Assembly (NCBI RefSeq): GCF_008297975.1
Contig: NZ_VLNY01000004.1
Span: forward strand, 372,001-436,000
Length of the DNA stretch: 64,000 nucleotides
Source of the DNA: Antrihabitans cavernicola
Lineage (GTDB): Bacteria > Actinomycetota > Actinomycetes > Mycobacteriales > Mycobacteriaceae
Direction: 5' to 3'
In this document: piece after piece, positions 1 to 8,191 of the stretch
Position numbering within the stretch: the first letter of the stretch is position 1
Layout: the number at the start of each line of letters is the position of its first letter
The notes under the pieces: generated by a model
What the model was told of the DNA's origin: nothing
Databases searched by the model: none
What the model saw: only the letters and a program-made list of their open reading frames with translations
Position numbers and translations under genes: made by a program

Positions 1-186
1 CTTGTTGATCCCGCCGGTGACAACTTCGGCGATCTGCTCATGGTCGCGCACCCGGACGATCGCGACCAGGTCGACATCGCCTGCGCAGGAATAGACTTCG
101 GCAACCCCGGTCGTGTTCGCCACCGCTTGTGCCGTCTCCGGAATCTTGTTCGCCTCGGCGTGGATCATGACGATGGCCGTGATCAT
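1..186 (-). CDS. Lrp/AsnC ligand-binding domain protein (3' end outside window)
   Basis: The visible 62 codons begin at an ATG at 186 with an AAGGAG Shine-Dalgarno six bases upstream. The peptide starts MITAIVMIHAEANKIPETAQ and continues through VAEVYSCAGDVDLVAIVRV. This matches the alpha-beta sandwich ligand-binding (RAM/AsnC_trans_reg) domain of Lrp/AsnC regulators, including the GDxDLVAIVRV strand. No helix-turn-helix precedes it, so this is the stand-alone domain version, usually about 75-80 residues in actinobacteria. Such proteins are thought to bind amino acids and form ring oligomers; that role is family knowledge and the ligand here is unknown. The C-terminus lies beyond the window edge. 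It is on the same strand as, and 59 bases after, the nuclease gene. Confidence 0.8.
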   Translation of the reverse strand, partial: MITAIVMIHAEANKIPETAQAVANTTGVAEVYSCAGDVDLVAIVRVRDHEQIAEVVTGGINK

Positions 187-245
187 GGAAGCTCCTTCGC
201 GTGTGGGTCTCGGCTCAGTCTAGATGCAGGCGCGGGCTGGGCGGG

Positions 246-2075
246 TCAGTGGCGGAGATAGTCCGGGGCAGCGGATTCGGCGCGGACGGCGTCGCGGGCC
301 AGTTCGACCCAATCGAGCCAACGACCTGCTCCGTGTGCGGGCTCGGCGTAGTTGTCGGTGGTGCGGACGATGCGGGTTCCGGGTTGCTCCAGCCAGCGTG
401 CGATCAAGCCGACCTCTTCGGCGAGTGCGCCACGCAGTGGCGACGCATCTGGCACCACGGTCTCCGCTGCCGCAGTGATGGCTTCCACCACCGGCATAGG
501 TGCGACGCCTCGTGGAGCCACCGCCGCCGACGCGAGCCTGCCGTAGCGAACGACCGCGAATTCCCAGCCCCCGCCGAAGGCCGGTCGGGCGGCGACCAGT
601 TCCTCGATGCGTGCGACGGCTGCCAGCCTCTGGCTCCGGCGCAGAATTCGCACGACGTTCGACGACCGATCCCGCTGGCGCGCAGCGCTTTCGAAAAATT
701 CGCCCGCCGCGAGCTCGTCGATACGACGACGCATTCGGTGCAGTGGCTCGTCGTCGGCACCGGTGATCAGGGCTTCGGTCAACCCGGCAGCAGGTCGGTA
801 GCGGTCGGCGGTCTGCGGATCCGAGGCCGCTGCCGGGCAGCCGCCGACGGCGACGGGGAGACAGGTGTGCATCTTGCTAGCTGCAATCTTGGTGGTGCAG
901 GTGCGGAGGCCGCAGTACTCGGCGATCGTCGACGCGACGTCGGCGGCGTCACCGCGCGAGCCGAACGGCCCCAGCGCAACGGCGCCGGCGGTTCGACCGA
1001 TGGAGAGCCGTCCGAACGGTTCGTCGGTCAACGTTACCCACCACGCGCGTTTCGGAAACTTCGACCTGCGGTTGTACGGGGGAGCGTGGGCGAGCAGAAG
1101 TCGAAGCTCGCGAACGCCCGCCTCCAGCGCGTGTGCGCATTCGACGTGATCGACGCGTTCGGCGAGCGAGACCATTTCCTTCATCCGGCCGCGGCTTTCC
1201 GAACCGGTGAAGTAGTTGCGCACGCGGCGCTGCAGGTTGACGGCGGTTCCTATATAGAGGACTTCGTTGGACGGTCCGCGGAACAGATAGACGCCGGGTG
1301 TGCGGGGGAGGCCGGAGGCCAACGATCGTTTGGCTCGCTGGCCCGCCGACACGTTCGGCAGATAGTCGACCAGCTCCGTATAACTGTGCACGCCCTGATT
1401 GCCGACTCGGGCGAACAATGCGTGCAGCACGTCGACGGTCGCGCGAGCGTCGTCGAGTGCACGGTGGGTCGGTTGCGTGGAGGCCTGGAACAGCTGTGCC
1501 AGCGCGGACAACTTGACCGACGGTGCCTCGTCCCGAGTGAGCACGCGCCGCGCCAGCTTCACCGTGCACAACACCCGAAACGACGGCCATGCGGTGTCGC
1601 AGCGCGACGCGGCTGCCCGGAGAAAGCCGATATCGAACCCGGCGTTGTGGGCGACGAGAACCGAACCCGACGCGAACTCGAGAAAAGCGGGCAACACCTT
1701 CTCTATGCGCGGGGCGTCGTAGACCATCGCGCTGGTGATCCCGGTGATCTGCACGATGTGCGGCGGAATGCTGCGACCTGGATCGACCAGGGTCGCCAGC
1801 TCGCCGATCACCTCACCACCGCGAATCTTGACCGCGCCTATCTCGGTGATCGCATCCGCATAGGAACTCCCACCCGTGGTTTCCAGGTCGACCACGACGA
1901 AGGTGGTATCCCGCAGTGGGGTGTCCAGTTCGTCGAACGCCAGCTGAATACCGCGAGAGCCCGCGTCGGTCCGAATCGAGTCGACCCTACGAGTGCGCCG
2001 AACGACGCTGGTGGGGCGAATGTCCCACGGAATCGGCAAGGTCACGAAAGTCAGGCTAGGACGGCCCACCGACAA
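246..2075 (-). CDS. DEDDh exonuclease / GIY-YIG nuclease fusion (Rv2191-like)
   Basis: This 609-residue protein joins a DnaQ-like 3'-5' exonuclease domain to a UvrC-type GIY-YIG endonuclease domain. The exonuclease part (about 55-225) shows Exo [10 protein letters not shown] (D63, E65), Exo II HNAGFD and Exo [15 protein letters not shown] (H204, D209). The GIY-YIG part begins at G261-V-Y and Y274-I-G with the following N-x-x-R-R helix. The C-terminal 300 residues resemble the later part of Rv2191-type proteins and contain no helix-hairpin-helix that I can see. The domain pair matches actinobacterial Rv2191, suggesting DNA repair or processing, though the in vivo substrate is not known to me. 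The start at 2075 gives about 50 residues before the exonuclease core; a later start is possible. Confidence 0.9.
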   Translation of the reverse strand: MSVGRPSLTFVTLPIPWDIRPTSVVRRTRRVDSIRTDAGSRGIQLAFDELDTPLRDTTFVVVDLETTGGSSYADAITEIGAVKIRGGEVIGELATLVDPGRSIPPHIVQITGITSAMVYDAPRIEKVLPAFLEFASGSVLVAHNAGFDIGFLRAAASRCDTAWPSFRVLCTVKLARRVLTRDEAPSVKLSALAQLFQASTQPTHRALDDARATVDVLHALFARVGNQGVHSYTELVDYLPNVSAGQRAKRSLASGLPRTPGVYLFRGPSNEVLYIGTAVNLQRRVRNYFTGSESRGRMKEMVSLAERVDHVECAHALEAGVRELRLLLAHAPPYNRRSKFPKRAWWVTLTDEPFGRLSIGRTAGAVALGPFGSRGDAADVASTIAEYCGLRTCTTKIAASKMHTCLPVAVGGCPAAASDPQTADRYRPAAGLTEALITGADDEPLHRMRRRIDELAAGEFFESAARQRDRSSNVVRILRRSQRLAAVARIEELVAARPAFGGGWEFAVVRYGRLASAAVAPRGVAPMPVVEAITAAAETVVPDASPLRGALAEEVGLIARWLEQPGTRIVRTTDNYAEPAHGAGRWLDWVELARDAVRAESAAPDYLRH

Positions 2076-2205
2076 GGTGATTCAGGCACACCGACGTGCC
2101 GCATGACGGCAGCGAACAGGGGTGCGCGAACGGCAACTTTGTCGTACCCCATCGCTACTTTCGCGGTCACAGGCGTACCGAATCGCCTGAAAACGACCAC
2201 CGGAG

Positions 2206-2499
2206 ATGGGGATCACAGTGATTGTCGACTGCAATGAATGCGCCGTCAGGGACATCGCATGCCGGGATTGCGTAGTGACGGTTTTGCTCGGTGAACCGAC
2301 GATGCGGGAGCGGACCGAGGTCCGCCCCGACCCACGACGGCGCGTCACCCGTATTGACCAGGAAGAACAAGACGCTATCGATGCACTCGCAGACATCGGT
2401 TTGGTGCCTCGGCTGCGGCTGGTACGCACACGCGTTCCCCAGGTCGCCGACCAGATAACGGCCGCCACCGATTCCTGTGAGCCCCGTCGCATCAGTTGA
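2206..2499 (+). CDS. Small twin-CxxC protein, unknown function
   Basis: A 97-residue protein starting MGITVIVDCNECAVRDIACR. It has two closely spaced cysteine pairs, C10-x-x-C13 and C20-x-x-C23, followed by DCVVTVLLG; this could bind one metal or form two redox pairs. The rest is charged (RTEVRPDPRRR) with a predicted helical middle (QEEQDAIDALADIGLV). I recall similar short cysteine proteins in other mycolata near NlpC/P60 genes but cannot name a family. A GGAG abuts the ATG at 2206, and a GTG at 2218 is an alternative that keeps all four cysteines. It is transcribed toward the riboswitch and NlpC/P60 gene and ends about 115 bases before the aptamer. Function is unknown. Confidence 0.65.
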   Translation: MGITVIVDCNECAVRDIACRDCVVTVLLGEPTMRERTEVRPDPRRRVTRIDQEEQDAIDALADIGLVPRLRLVRTRVPQVADQITAATDSCEPRRIS

Positions 2500-2614
2500 A
2501 ACGGCAAATCGCCAGGTGGGTTCACCTGGGCTTCAGTCGATAGACACAAGCTGAGACCGCTTCGTAACCTTTTCGAGACATTGCGGAGTCTGCTGCACCA
2601 CCCGGTGCGGCATC

Positions 2615-2770
2615 GCGTGTCACCGCTTAATCGGATTGCTCGCAAGGGCAACCGAGCCGGGAACCCAAGTACATCTGGGGTGAATCCCAACGGATCGCAC
2701 TAGCGAAACCGATGGGTAGGGCTGATCTTCCCAGCCCGAACCCATCAGCTAACTCGGCATGCGGATGATC
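2615..2770 (+). ncRNA. Cyclic-di-AMP riboswitch (ydaO/yuaA class)
   Basis: The stretch carries the conserved blocks of the ydaO aptamer in order: CCGCTTAATC (2623-2632), GAGCCGGGAACCCA (2654-2667), GGGGTGAATCC, GGGTAGGGCTG, and CCGAACCCATCAGCTAACTC followed by GGCATGCGG. CCGC at 2623-2626 can pair with GCGG at 2761-2764 as the closing P1 helix. Ligand-bound ydaO riboswitches are known OFF switches and in actinobacteria commonly control cell-wall hydrolase and resuscitation genes, which fits the NlpC/P60 gene next to it. P1 ends only about 28 bases before the GTG start and I see no intrinsic terminator in that gap, so the expression platform may act on ribosome access. Confidence 0.93.
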
Positions 2771-2792
2771 GGAAGAATGGAGTACCAGTCTC

Positions 2793-3368
2793 GTGGCGTC
2801 CCTCATCTCTCATCGTCCCGTCCGTCGTGCGGCCATCGCCGGCGCTGTCGCGCTCGGCGCCCTCGTCATCCCGGCGGCACCGGCTTTCGCACAACCCGTC
2901 AGCATTCCCGGCGTCGGCACCTTCGACGTTCCGGATGCGCCTGGCATCCCCTCGATCTCCAACTTCCCCGTTCCGGCTCCGCCGACGCCGTTCGCTGCTC
3001 CGACGCCGTTCGCTGCTCCGACTTCGAGTGCTGCGCAGCAGGCTGCTGCCGCCGCAGAGAGCAAGATCGGCTCGCCGTACGTCTACGGCGCCGCCGGCCC
3101 GAATGCGTTCGACTGCTCCGGACTGGTCCAGTGGGCCTTCAAGCAGGCCGGCCTGAGCGTGCCGCGTACCAGCGAGGCCCAGGCGTCCGCCGGTATCCCC
3201 GTCTCGCAGGCTGACCTGCAGGTCGGCGACATCATCTCCTTCTACGGTGGCGGCCACTCCGGCATCTACGTCGGCAACGGCAATGTCGTCCACGCTGCGA
3301 CCGAGGGCACCCCGGTGCAGATCGCGTCGATGGCGTCCATGCCGTACAACGGTGCACGTCGCATCTAG
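2793..3368 (+). CDS. Secreted NlpC/P60 peptidoglycan endopeptidase (RipB/RipD-like)
   Basis: A 191-residue exported protein with a Sec signal peptide (RRAAIAGAVALGALVIPA, likely cleaved after AFA at about residue 31). A Pro/Ala linker with a duplicated TPFAAP element follows, then a C-terminal NlpC/P60 domain (about 90-191). The catalytic triad is visible: C108 in FDCSGLVQW, H155 in GHSGIYVG and H167 in NVVHAA. Such enzymes cleave D-Glu-mDAP bonds in stem peptides and help daughter-cell separation. The GTG at 2793 is used because it lets the signal peptide begin at the basic residues; GGAG lies 11 bases upstream. Expression is probably set by c-di-AMP through the riboswitch just upstream. A strong terminator isolates it from the larger paralogue downstream. 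Confidence 0.9.
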   Translation: MASLISHRPVRRAAIAGAVALGALVIPAAPAFAQPVSIPGVGTFDVPDAPGIPSISNFPVPAPPTPFAAPTPFAAPTSSAAQQAAAAAESKIGSPYVYGAAGPNAFDCSGLVQWAFKQAGLSVPRTSEAQASAGIPVSQADLQVGDIISFYGGGHSGIYVGNGNVVHAATEGTPVQIASMASMPYNGARRI

Positions 3369-3388
3369 TTTTCGCCCAGATGGGTAGG

Positions 3389-3429
3389 AAAAAGGGGCGG
3401 GTCGATTTACTCGAATCGCCCCTTTTTTC
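3389..3429 (+). terminator. Intrinsic terminator after the small NlpC/P60 gene
   Basis: GGGGCG at 3394-3399 pairs with CGCCCC at 3418-3423, and inner TCGA/TCGA arms enclose a TTTAC loop. A run of six T follows and a run of A precedes, so it could act in both directions. Confidence 0.85.
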
Positions 3430-3626
3430 TGTACTTTGTCCCCGTTTCCGCGACGTCTCCGGCTCGAAACCGGGCAAAGAGACCGAATCGTGGCTCGGCT
3501 GGACATGAACGTATGCCATTCCGTAACCTGACCGAGACCTTGCAGGTTGTCGGCGTCGAGATACACAGCTGACGACCAGTCCGCAGGGCCCCAATCTTCC
3601 AGCGGAGGAAACGGAGACGACTGTCC

Positions 3627-4682
3627 GTGGCGTCACTACGATCGAAACGTTCCGTCGGCGGGGTGTGTGCTGTCGCCGTGTTGTCGATCGCACTTGCCGC
3701 GACACCGGCAAGTCCTGCCGCCGCCGACCCCGTCGCGCTGCCGAGTAACGCTACCGAAGCGATGCAGCGGCTCACCGACCTTTCGCGCCAGTCCGAGCAG
3801 ACCAACGAGGCGTTGAACAAGGCCAAGGTCGACGCAGACCAGAAGGCCGCGCAAGAGCGCGACGCCGAGGGCAAGCAGGCCGCCGATCAGGCTGCCGTCG
3901 ACGCCGCCAAAGCCAAGGTCGCGCAGTTCCAACCTGCTGTCGACCGTATTGCGGTGGCGACCTATCAGGGGGCTCGACCCAACCGGCTGTTCTCCGTGCT
4001 CCTCAGCGACTCGCCGCAGCAGCTGCTCGACCAGATGTCCGCGCTGGACGTGATCTCGTCCGAGACCGCGGCGAAGGTCGACCAGTACAAGCAGGCGACA
4101 GCTGCCGCATCCGCGGCTGAAGACGCGTCACGCAAATCGGCCGACGCGGCCCGCAGCATCGCCGATCAGGCCAATGCGGTCAACGCGGATCTGCAGAAGA
4201 AGCAGGGCGACCTGCAGGCGCAGATCGCCGAGGTCACGCAGGCGTGGGCCAAATTGTCCGGCAGCGAGCAGTCGATGCTCGCGGGCACTCCGTTCCCTCC
4301 CGGATTCGATCCGAGCATTCTGCTCAAGGGTCTGTCGGGCAGCGGTGCGGGCGCGCTCCAGGCCGGGTTGACCAGGATCGGCGACCCGTACGTTTGGGGT
4401 GCGACCGGTCCCAACCAGTTCGACTGCTCCGGGTTGGTGCAGTGGGCATACAAGCAGATCGGCAAGAATCTCCCGCGCACGAGCGAGGCGCAAGCGGCGG
4501 GCGGAATTCCGGTGTCGCGAGATCAGCTGGAGCCGGGCGACGTCGTGCTCTTCTACCCCGACGCTTCGCATGTCGGCATCTACGCAGGCAACGGAAACGT
4601 GTTGCACGCCTCGACGTTCGGTGTCCCGGTCAAGGTTGCGCCGATGGGTGACATGCCCTTCTACGGCGCACGCCGATACTGA
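3627..4682 (+). CDS. ripC: NlpC/P60 peptidoglycan endopeptidase with coiled-coil N-terminus (RipC-like)
   Basis: A 351-residue exported hydrolase. A signal peptide (cleavage near PAAADP, about residue 36) leads into a long Ala/Gln/Lys-rich coiled coil (about 45-200). A short linker and a C-terminal NlpC/P60 domain from about residue 250 follow. The active-site residues are C267 (FDCSGLVQW), H315 (SHVGIY) and H327 (NVLHAS). Coiled coil plus NlpC/P60 is the RipC (Rv2190c) plan; family knowledge says the coiled coil is held inactive until engaged by FtsEX. The gene keeps its Rv2190c position between the nuclease and pimB'. Start is GTG at 3627. The hydrolase domain is very similar to that of the smaller neighbour, pointing to duplication. 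Confidence 0.9.
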   Translation: MASLRSKRSVGGVCAVAVLSIALAATPASPAAADPVALPSNATEAMQRLTDLSRQSEQTNEALNKAKVDADQKAAQERDAEGKQAADQAAVDAAKAKVAQFQPAVDRIAVATYQGARPNRLFSVLLSDSPQQLLDQMSALDVISSETAAKVDQYKQATAAASAAEDASRKSADAARSIADQANAVNADLQKKQGDLQAQIAEVTQAWAKLSGSEQSMLAGTPFPPGFDPSILLKGLSGSGAGALQAGLTRIGDPYVWGATGPNQFDCSGLVQWAYKQIGKNLPRTSEAQAAGGIPVSRDQLEPGDVVLFYPDASHVGIYAGNGNVLHASTFGVPVKVAPMGDMPFYGARRY

Positions 4683-4699
4683 GCATCGGGTAGGGAGGA

Positions 4700-6088
4700 A
4701 TTTCCTCGCAGGAGCCTGCGCCGTCGGATCCGAAACGGCGTCCGATCACGCGGCGTCCGATCAAAGGCTGGGAAGCCGCGGCGATCGTCGGGTTGATCCT
4801 TGCGGTTGCCATTGCCCTCGGCGTCTATCTGGTGCGTCCGCAGGAATCGGACGACGCCGGTGCGGCACCGTCGAGCAGCGCCGCGCCGGTCGGCAACGTC
4901 TACGAGGATCAGCGTCGCGCAGGAGTACAACGGCTGCTCGACCGGTGGGCAGCTGCAATTCGTTCCGGAAACACTGCCGCTCTCACCCAACTGGTCGATC
5001 CCCGGGCGGCACCGGAATTTCTCGAAGCGGAGGTGCGTCGGGCTCAGAACCTGTCGGGGGTGCCTATCTCGGATTGGGGATTCGAGATAGGCGATGAGCC
5101 GGACGTCACCATCGCTCCGGATGTCGCGGATCGACTGGGCGCATCCGATGTGTGGGCACCGCCCGTATATCTGCGCTATGCGATTGCAGGTCCGGACGCG
5201 GCACCGACCCGCAAACCGGTCGGGCTGACCGTCGCACGGCACGGCGACGACTGGAAGCTGGTATCGGATACGGATGAGCCGACGCGCCCCACCTGGCGCG
5301 GCCCGTGGGATTTCGCGCCGATGATCGCGGTGACGGTGCCGACAGGCAACGGCAAGTCGTCGGTGGTGCTCGGTCATCCCGAGCAGCGTGCGCAAGTGGA
5401 CAAGTTGGCCGCCGAGGTTCGCGACGCCGTCCCCGCCGTGACCTCGTTGTGGGGACCGAACTGGGCGCAATCGGTGTTGGTGATAGCCACGTCGAGTCAC
5501 GACGAGTTCGTCGATCTCGCAGGCAGCGATCACAGCGGCTCCGAGGTGGCAGCGGTGGCGGTGTCGGATGCGGTGGCACCCGGTGCGACGACGGCGACCG
5601 GGCAACGGGTCGTGTTCAGCCCGGATGCTGCGGAGCGATTGACCGATGCAACGCGACGCTCGGTCCTGCGCCACGAGATGACGCATGTCGCGACCCGCGC
5701 GAGCACGGTCGACGGATCGCCGATGTGGATGCTCGAGGGCTTCGCCGACTACTCCGGCTACCGCAACTCGGGAATACCGTTTCAACAGATCGCGCCGGAG
5801 GTCACTCAGTTCGCGCGCGCGAACGGCCCGCCGAACTCGTTGCCCGCCGACAGTGCCTTCGGCGCCGACGACGACCGCGCCAAGATCGCCTACGAGCTCG
5901 GCTGGTCGGCCTGCGCGTACATTGCCGCGACCTTCGGCGAGCCCAAGCTGGTCGAACTCTACAAACGGCTGGCGAAGGGTCCCGTCGACGACGCCGGTGT
6001 CGATGCCGCGATGCGTGACGTGATTCAACTCGGCAAAACCGACTTCGTCGCCCGCTGGGGCGGCTGGGTGGCCACTCAGGTGCGGTGA
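4700..6088 (+). CDS. Membrane-anchored HExxH metallopeptidase-like protein
   Basis: The protein has a basic cytoplasmic N-terminus (PKRRPITRRPIKGW), one membrane segment (about 25-45), and a large extracytoplasmic part. That part ends in a zinc site H325-E-M-T-H329 with a downstream E346 in LEGFADY, the pattern of gluzincin peptidases. The substrate is unknown; position next to cell-wall hydrolases fits a surface or wall role. The start is a problem. The frame opens after a stop at 4691 and the only conventional start is TTG 4793, which removes the basic region and cuts into the membrane segment. An ATT at 4700 directly after GGGAGGA, one base from ATG, gives a sensible 462-residue protein and is used here. 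It ends by overlapping the pimB' leader at 6088. Confidence 0.75.
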   Translation: MSSQEPAPSDPKRRPITRRPIKGWEAAAIVGLILAVAIALGVYLVRPQESDDAGAAPSSSAAPVGNVYEDQRRAGVQRLLDRWAAAIRSGNTAALTQLVDPRAAPEFLEAEVRRAQNLSGVPISDWGFEIGDEPDVTIAPDVADRLGASDVWAPPVYLRYAIAGPDAAPTRKPVGLTVARHGDDWKLVSDTDEPTRPTWRGPWDFAPMIAVTVPTGNGKSSVVLGHPEQRAQVDKLAAEVRDAVPAVTSLWGPNWAQSVLVIATSSHDEFVDLAGSDHSGSEVAAVAVSDAVAPGATTATGQRVVFSPDAAERLTDATRRSVLRHEMTHVATRASTVDGSPMWMLEGFADYSGYRNSGIPFQQIAPEVTQFARANGPPNSLPADSAFGADDDRAKIAYELGWSACAYIAATFGEPKLVELYKRLAKGPVDDAGVDAAMRDVIQLGKTDFVARWGGWVATQVR

Positions 6089-6096
6089 GCGCTGGG

Positions 6097-6102
6097 TACG
6101 GT
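6097..6102 (+). promoter_or_regulatory. -10 element for leaderless pimB'
   Basis: TACGGT ends exactly six bases before the ATG at 6109, placing the transcription start on the start codon. It favours ATG 6109 over the upstream GTG at 6085. Confidence 0.5.
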
Positions 6103-6108
6103 GTCGGG

Positions 6109-7236
6109 ATGCCGCGGACACTGCTGGTGACCAACGATTTTCCCCCGCGACCGGGCGGTATCCAGTCGTATCTGCACACCCTCGCGACGAAGATGCCCGC
6201 CGACGACCTGGTCGTCTACGCACCCCGCTGGCGCGGCGACAGCCACAAGCGCTTCGATGCCGAGCAGCCGTTCGAGGTAGTTCGCCACCCCACGACGCTG
6301 ATGTTGCCGGCGCCGATGGTCGCTCGACGCGCCGCGGGACTGATTCGTTCGCACGGGTGTGAGAGCGCGTGGTTCGGTGCTGCTGCGCCGCTGGCACTGC
6401 TCGCGCCGAGCTTGCGTCGGGCCGGAGCGGAGCGCGTGCTGGCCAGTACCCATGGTCACGAGGTCGGCTGGTCGATGCTGCCAGCCGCGCGGCAGGCGCT
6501 GCGGATCATCGGCGACAACACCGATGTGGTCACCTACGTCAGCAAGTACACGCGCGGCCGGTTCGCGTCTGCCTTCGGCGCGGACGCGTCGCTCGAGCAT
6601 GTGCCACCGGGTGTCGACAGCTCGGTGTTCAAGCCCGATCCCGCTGCGCGAGAAGAACTTCGGGCGCGCTACAAGCTGGGCGACCGGCCGACGATTCTGT
6701 GCCTGTCGCGGCTGGTGCCGCGTAAAGGGCAGGACATCTTGATCCGATCGCTCGCCGGCATCAGGGAGCGAATCGACGGTGCCGTGCTGGTGATCGTGGG
6801 CGGCGGGCCCTACGGGGACACCCTGCACAAGCTGGCCGCCGAGTGTGGCGTGGCCGACCACGTCGTGTTCACCGGCGGTGTCCCGGCCGCGGAGTTGGCG
6901 GCGCACCACACGATCGCCGACGTGTTCGCCATGCCGTGCCGCACCAGGGGGGCGGGTTTGGATGTCGAGGGACTGGGGATCGTGTTTCTCGAAGCATCGG
7001 CGACCGGGGTGCCGGTGATCGCGGGCCGGTCGGGCGGCGCGCCGGAAACGGTCGTCGAAGGCGAAACGGGACATGTGGTGGACGGCCGCTCGATCACCGA
7101 GGTCACCGATGCCATCGTGAGTGTCCTCGCCGACCCAGCGAAGGCCGCGGCGATGGGTGCTGCCGGGCGCGCATGGGTGGCGCAGCAGTGGCGCTGGGAC
7201 GTGCTTGCTGCCCGGCTGCAGTACCTGCTGAACTGA
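6109..7236 (+). CDS. pimB: GT4 mannosyltransferase PimB' (second PIM mannosylation)
   Basis: A 375-residue GT-B fold glycosyltransferase of family GT4. The N-terminus PRTLLVTNDFPPRPGGIQSY carries the glycine loop typical of PimB' enzymes. The C-terminal half has the acceptor/donor motif EGLGIVFLEASATGVPVIAG (E-x7-E) and GGAPETV. By family and by synteny with Rv2188c it transfers the second mannose from GDP-mannose onto phosphatidylinositol monomannoside, making Ac1PIM2 at the inner membrane face. This product is the base for lipomannan and lipoarabinomannan. The start at ATG 6109 fits known PimB' N-termini and an exactly placed -10 motif; GTG 6085 would add eight residues. M. tuberculosis has fadD15 after this gene; it is absent here. 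Confidence 0.9.
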   Translation: MPRTLLVTNDFPPRPGGIQSYLHTLATKMPADDLVVYAPRWRGDSHKRFDAEQPFEVVRHPTTLMLPAPMVARRAAGLIRSHGCESAWFGAAAPLALLAPSLRRAGAERVLASTHGHEVGWSMLPAARQALRIIGDNTDVVTYVSKYTRGRFASAFGADASLEHVPPGVDSSVFKPDPAAREELRARYKLGDRPTILCLSRLVPRKGQDILIRSLAGIRERIDGAVLVIVGGGPYGDTLHKLAAECGVADHVVFTGGVPAAELAAHHTIADVFAMPCRTRGAGLDVEGLGIVFLEASATGVPVIAGRSGGAPETVVEGETGHVVDGRSITEVTDAIVSVLADPAKAAAMGAAGRAWVAQQWRWDVLAARLQYLLN

Positions 7237-7241
7237 GTCGA

Positions 7242-7247
7242 TAGGCT
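7242..7247 (+). promoter_or_regulatory. -10 element for leaderless SRPBCC gene
   Basis: TAGGCT is followed by exactly six bases and then the GTG start at 7254, with no Shine-Dalgarno, as expected for a leaderless mRNA. Confidence 0.5.
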
Positions 7248-7253
7248 CGTCCG

Positions 7254-7631
7254 GTGAGCAGCATCCAGGTCGCGGACCAGACCTTCGTCGCGGCACAGCC
7301 CGCTCGCGTCGCCGACCTGATCGGCACCCCGGCAAAATGGCGCACCTGGTGGCCGGATCTGTCGCTGCGAGTCGGAGAGAACCGGGGCGACAAGGGAATT
7401 CGGTGGACCGTGAGCGGTCCCGTCGACGGCACCATGGAGGTCTGGCTGGAACCGGCCCTCGACGGCGTCATCATCCATTACTTCATGCACGCGGAGCCGA
7501 CAGGTGGCGATCGCACCTCGCCCGACTACGCCGAGCTGAACAGGGTTCGCAGAGTCGCAGGCAAGCGCATGTCGTTCGACGTGAAGGCGACGCTGGAAGC
7601 CGGTCGTGCAGCGGGCGAACCACCCCGATAA
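7254..7631 (+). CDS. SRPBCC-like protein (Rv2186c position)
   Basis: A 125-residue soluble protein with a START/SRPBCC-like profile: an early helix (QPARVADLIGTPAKWRTWWP) followed by beta-strands (GIRWTVSGPVDGTMEVWLEP, GVIIHYFMHAE) and a C-terminal helix. No catalytic residues are apparent. These small hydrophobic-pocket proteins bind lipids or polyketide-like ligands. It sits between pimB' and a second SRPBCC gene, in the place of Rv2186c in M. tuberculosis. The start codon GTG 7254 lacks a Shine-Dalgarno but has a well-placed -10 motif. Function is unknown. Confidence 0.75.
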   Translation: MSSIQVADQTFVAAQPARVADLIGTPAKWRTWWPDLSLRVGENRGDKGIRWTVSGPVDGTMEVWLEPALDGVIIHYFMHAEPTGGDRTSPDYAELNRVRRVAGKRMSFDVKATLEAGRAAGEPPR

Positions 7632-7753
7632 TCGGGCGCGACCGCCTCGGCGAATGTGCACCCGTGGCTCCGATCGTGTGTGATAGTCAAGGCGCTCGTG
7701 CGTGACAGCGCGCCCGATCGTCGACAGTTCTTTCGAAAGGAATCGTCAGCGGC

Positions 7754-8191
7754 ATGACGGACAAGACCAAGAGGTCGATCACGATCGATGCTCCTGCGGA
7801 TCGGATCATGGCTGTGATCGCCGACTTCGAGGCATATCCGACCTGGGTGGCCGCTGCGAAGTCCGTCACCCCGATCACCGTCGGGTCGAGCGGCCGCGCG
7901 GAGACCGTGCGCTTCGTGTTGGACGCCGGGATGGTCAAGGACACCTACGACCTCGCCTACGACTGGGCCGCAGACGGCAAGTCGGTGAGCTGGGATTTGG
8001 TGCGCGGTGACCTGCAGAAGTCCCAGCACGGCAGCTACGAGCTGGAAAGCGGTCCCGACGGCGCCACCGTGGTCACCTACGAGCTGACCGTCGACCTGAA
8101 CATCCCGATGATCGGCATGTTCAAGCGCAAGGCCGAGAAAGTCATCACCGACACGGCCCTGAAGGAACTGAAGAAGAGAGTGGAAGGCTGA
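7754..8191 (+). CDS. SRPBCC / polyketide cyclase-like protein (Rv2185c, TB16.3-like)
   Basis: A 145-residue START-fold protein. The opening KRSITIDAPADRIMAVIADF and AYPTWVAAAKSVTPI are the hallmark first strand and helices of SRPBCC proteins. The C-terminal helix is FKRKAEKVITDTALKELKKR. It corresponds to TB16.3/Rv2185c. A hydrophobic cavity for a lipid-like ligand is expected from the fold, but no ligand is known to me. AAAGGA precedes the ATG by about ten bases. Its stop codon overlaps the proposed CTG start of the ArsA-like gene, implying translational coupling with an ATPase that may work with it. Confidence 0.85.
   Translation: MTDKTKRSITIDAPADRIMAVIADFEAYPTWVAAAKSVTPITVGSSGRAETVRFVLDAGMVKDTYDLAYDWAADGKSVSWDLVRGDLQKSQHGSYELESGPDGATVVTYELTVDLNIPMIGMFKRKAEKVITDTALKELKKRVEG

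Noticed and set aside
201-2237. Long plus-strand reading frame of 678 codons opposite the nuclease gene
   Set aside because: It is antisense to the DnaQ/GIY-YIG gene, has low-complexity Arg/Gly composition and no domain; the minus-strand protein explains the region.
2082-2690. Minus-strand reading frame of 202 codons
   Set aside because: It crosses the riboswitch and the twin-CxxC gene antisense, is Arg/Ser-rich and shows no motif.
4661-6397. Minus-strand reading frame of 578 codons opposite the metallopeptidase
   Set aside because: The opposite strand encodes a clear HExxH protein and the start of PimB'; this frame is a high-GC shadow.
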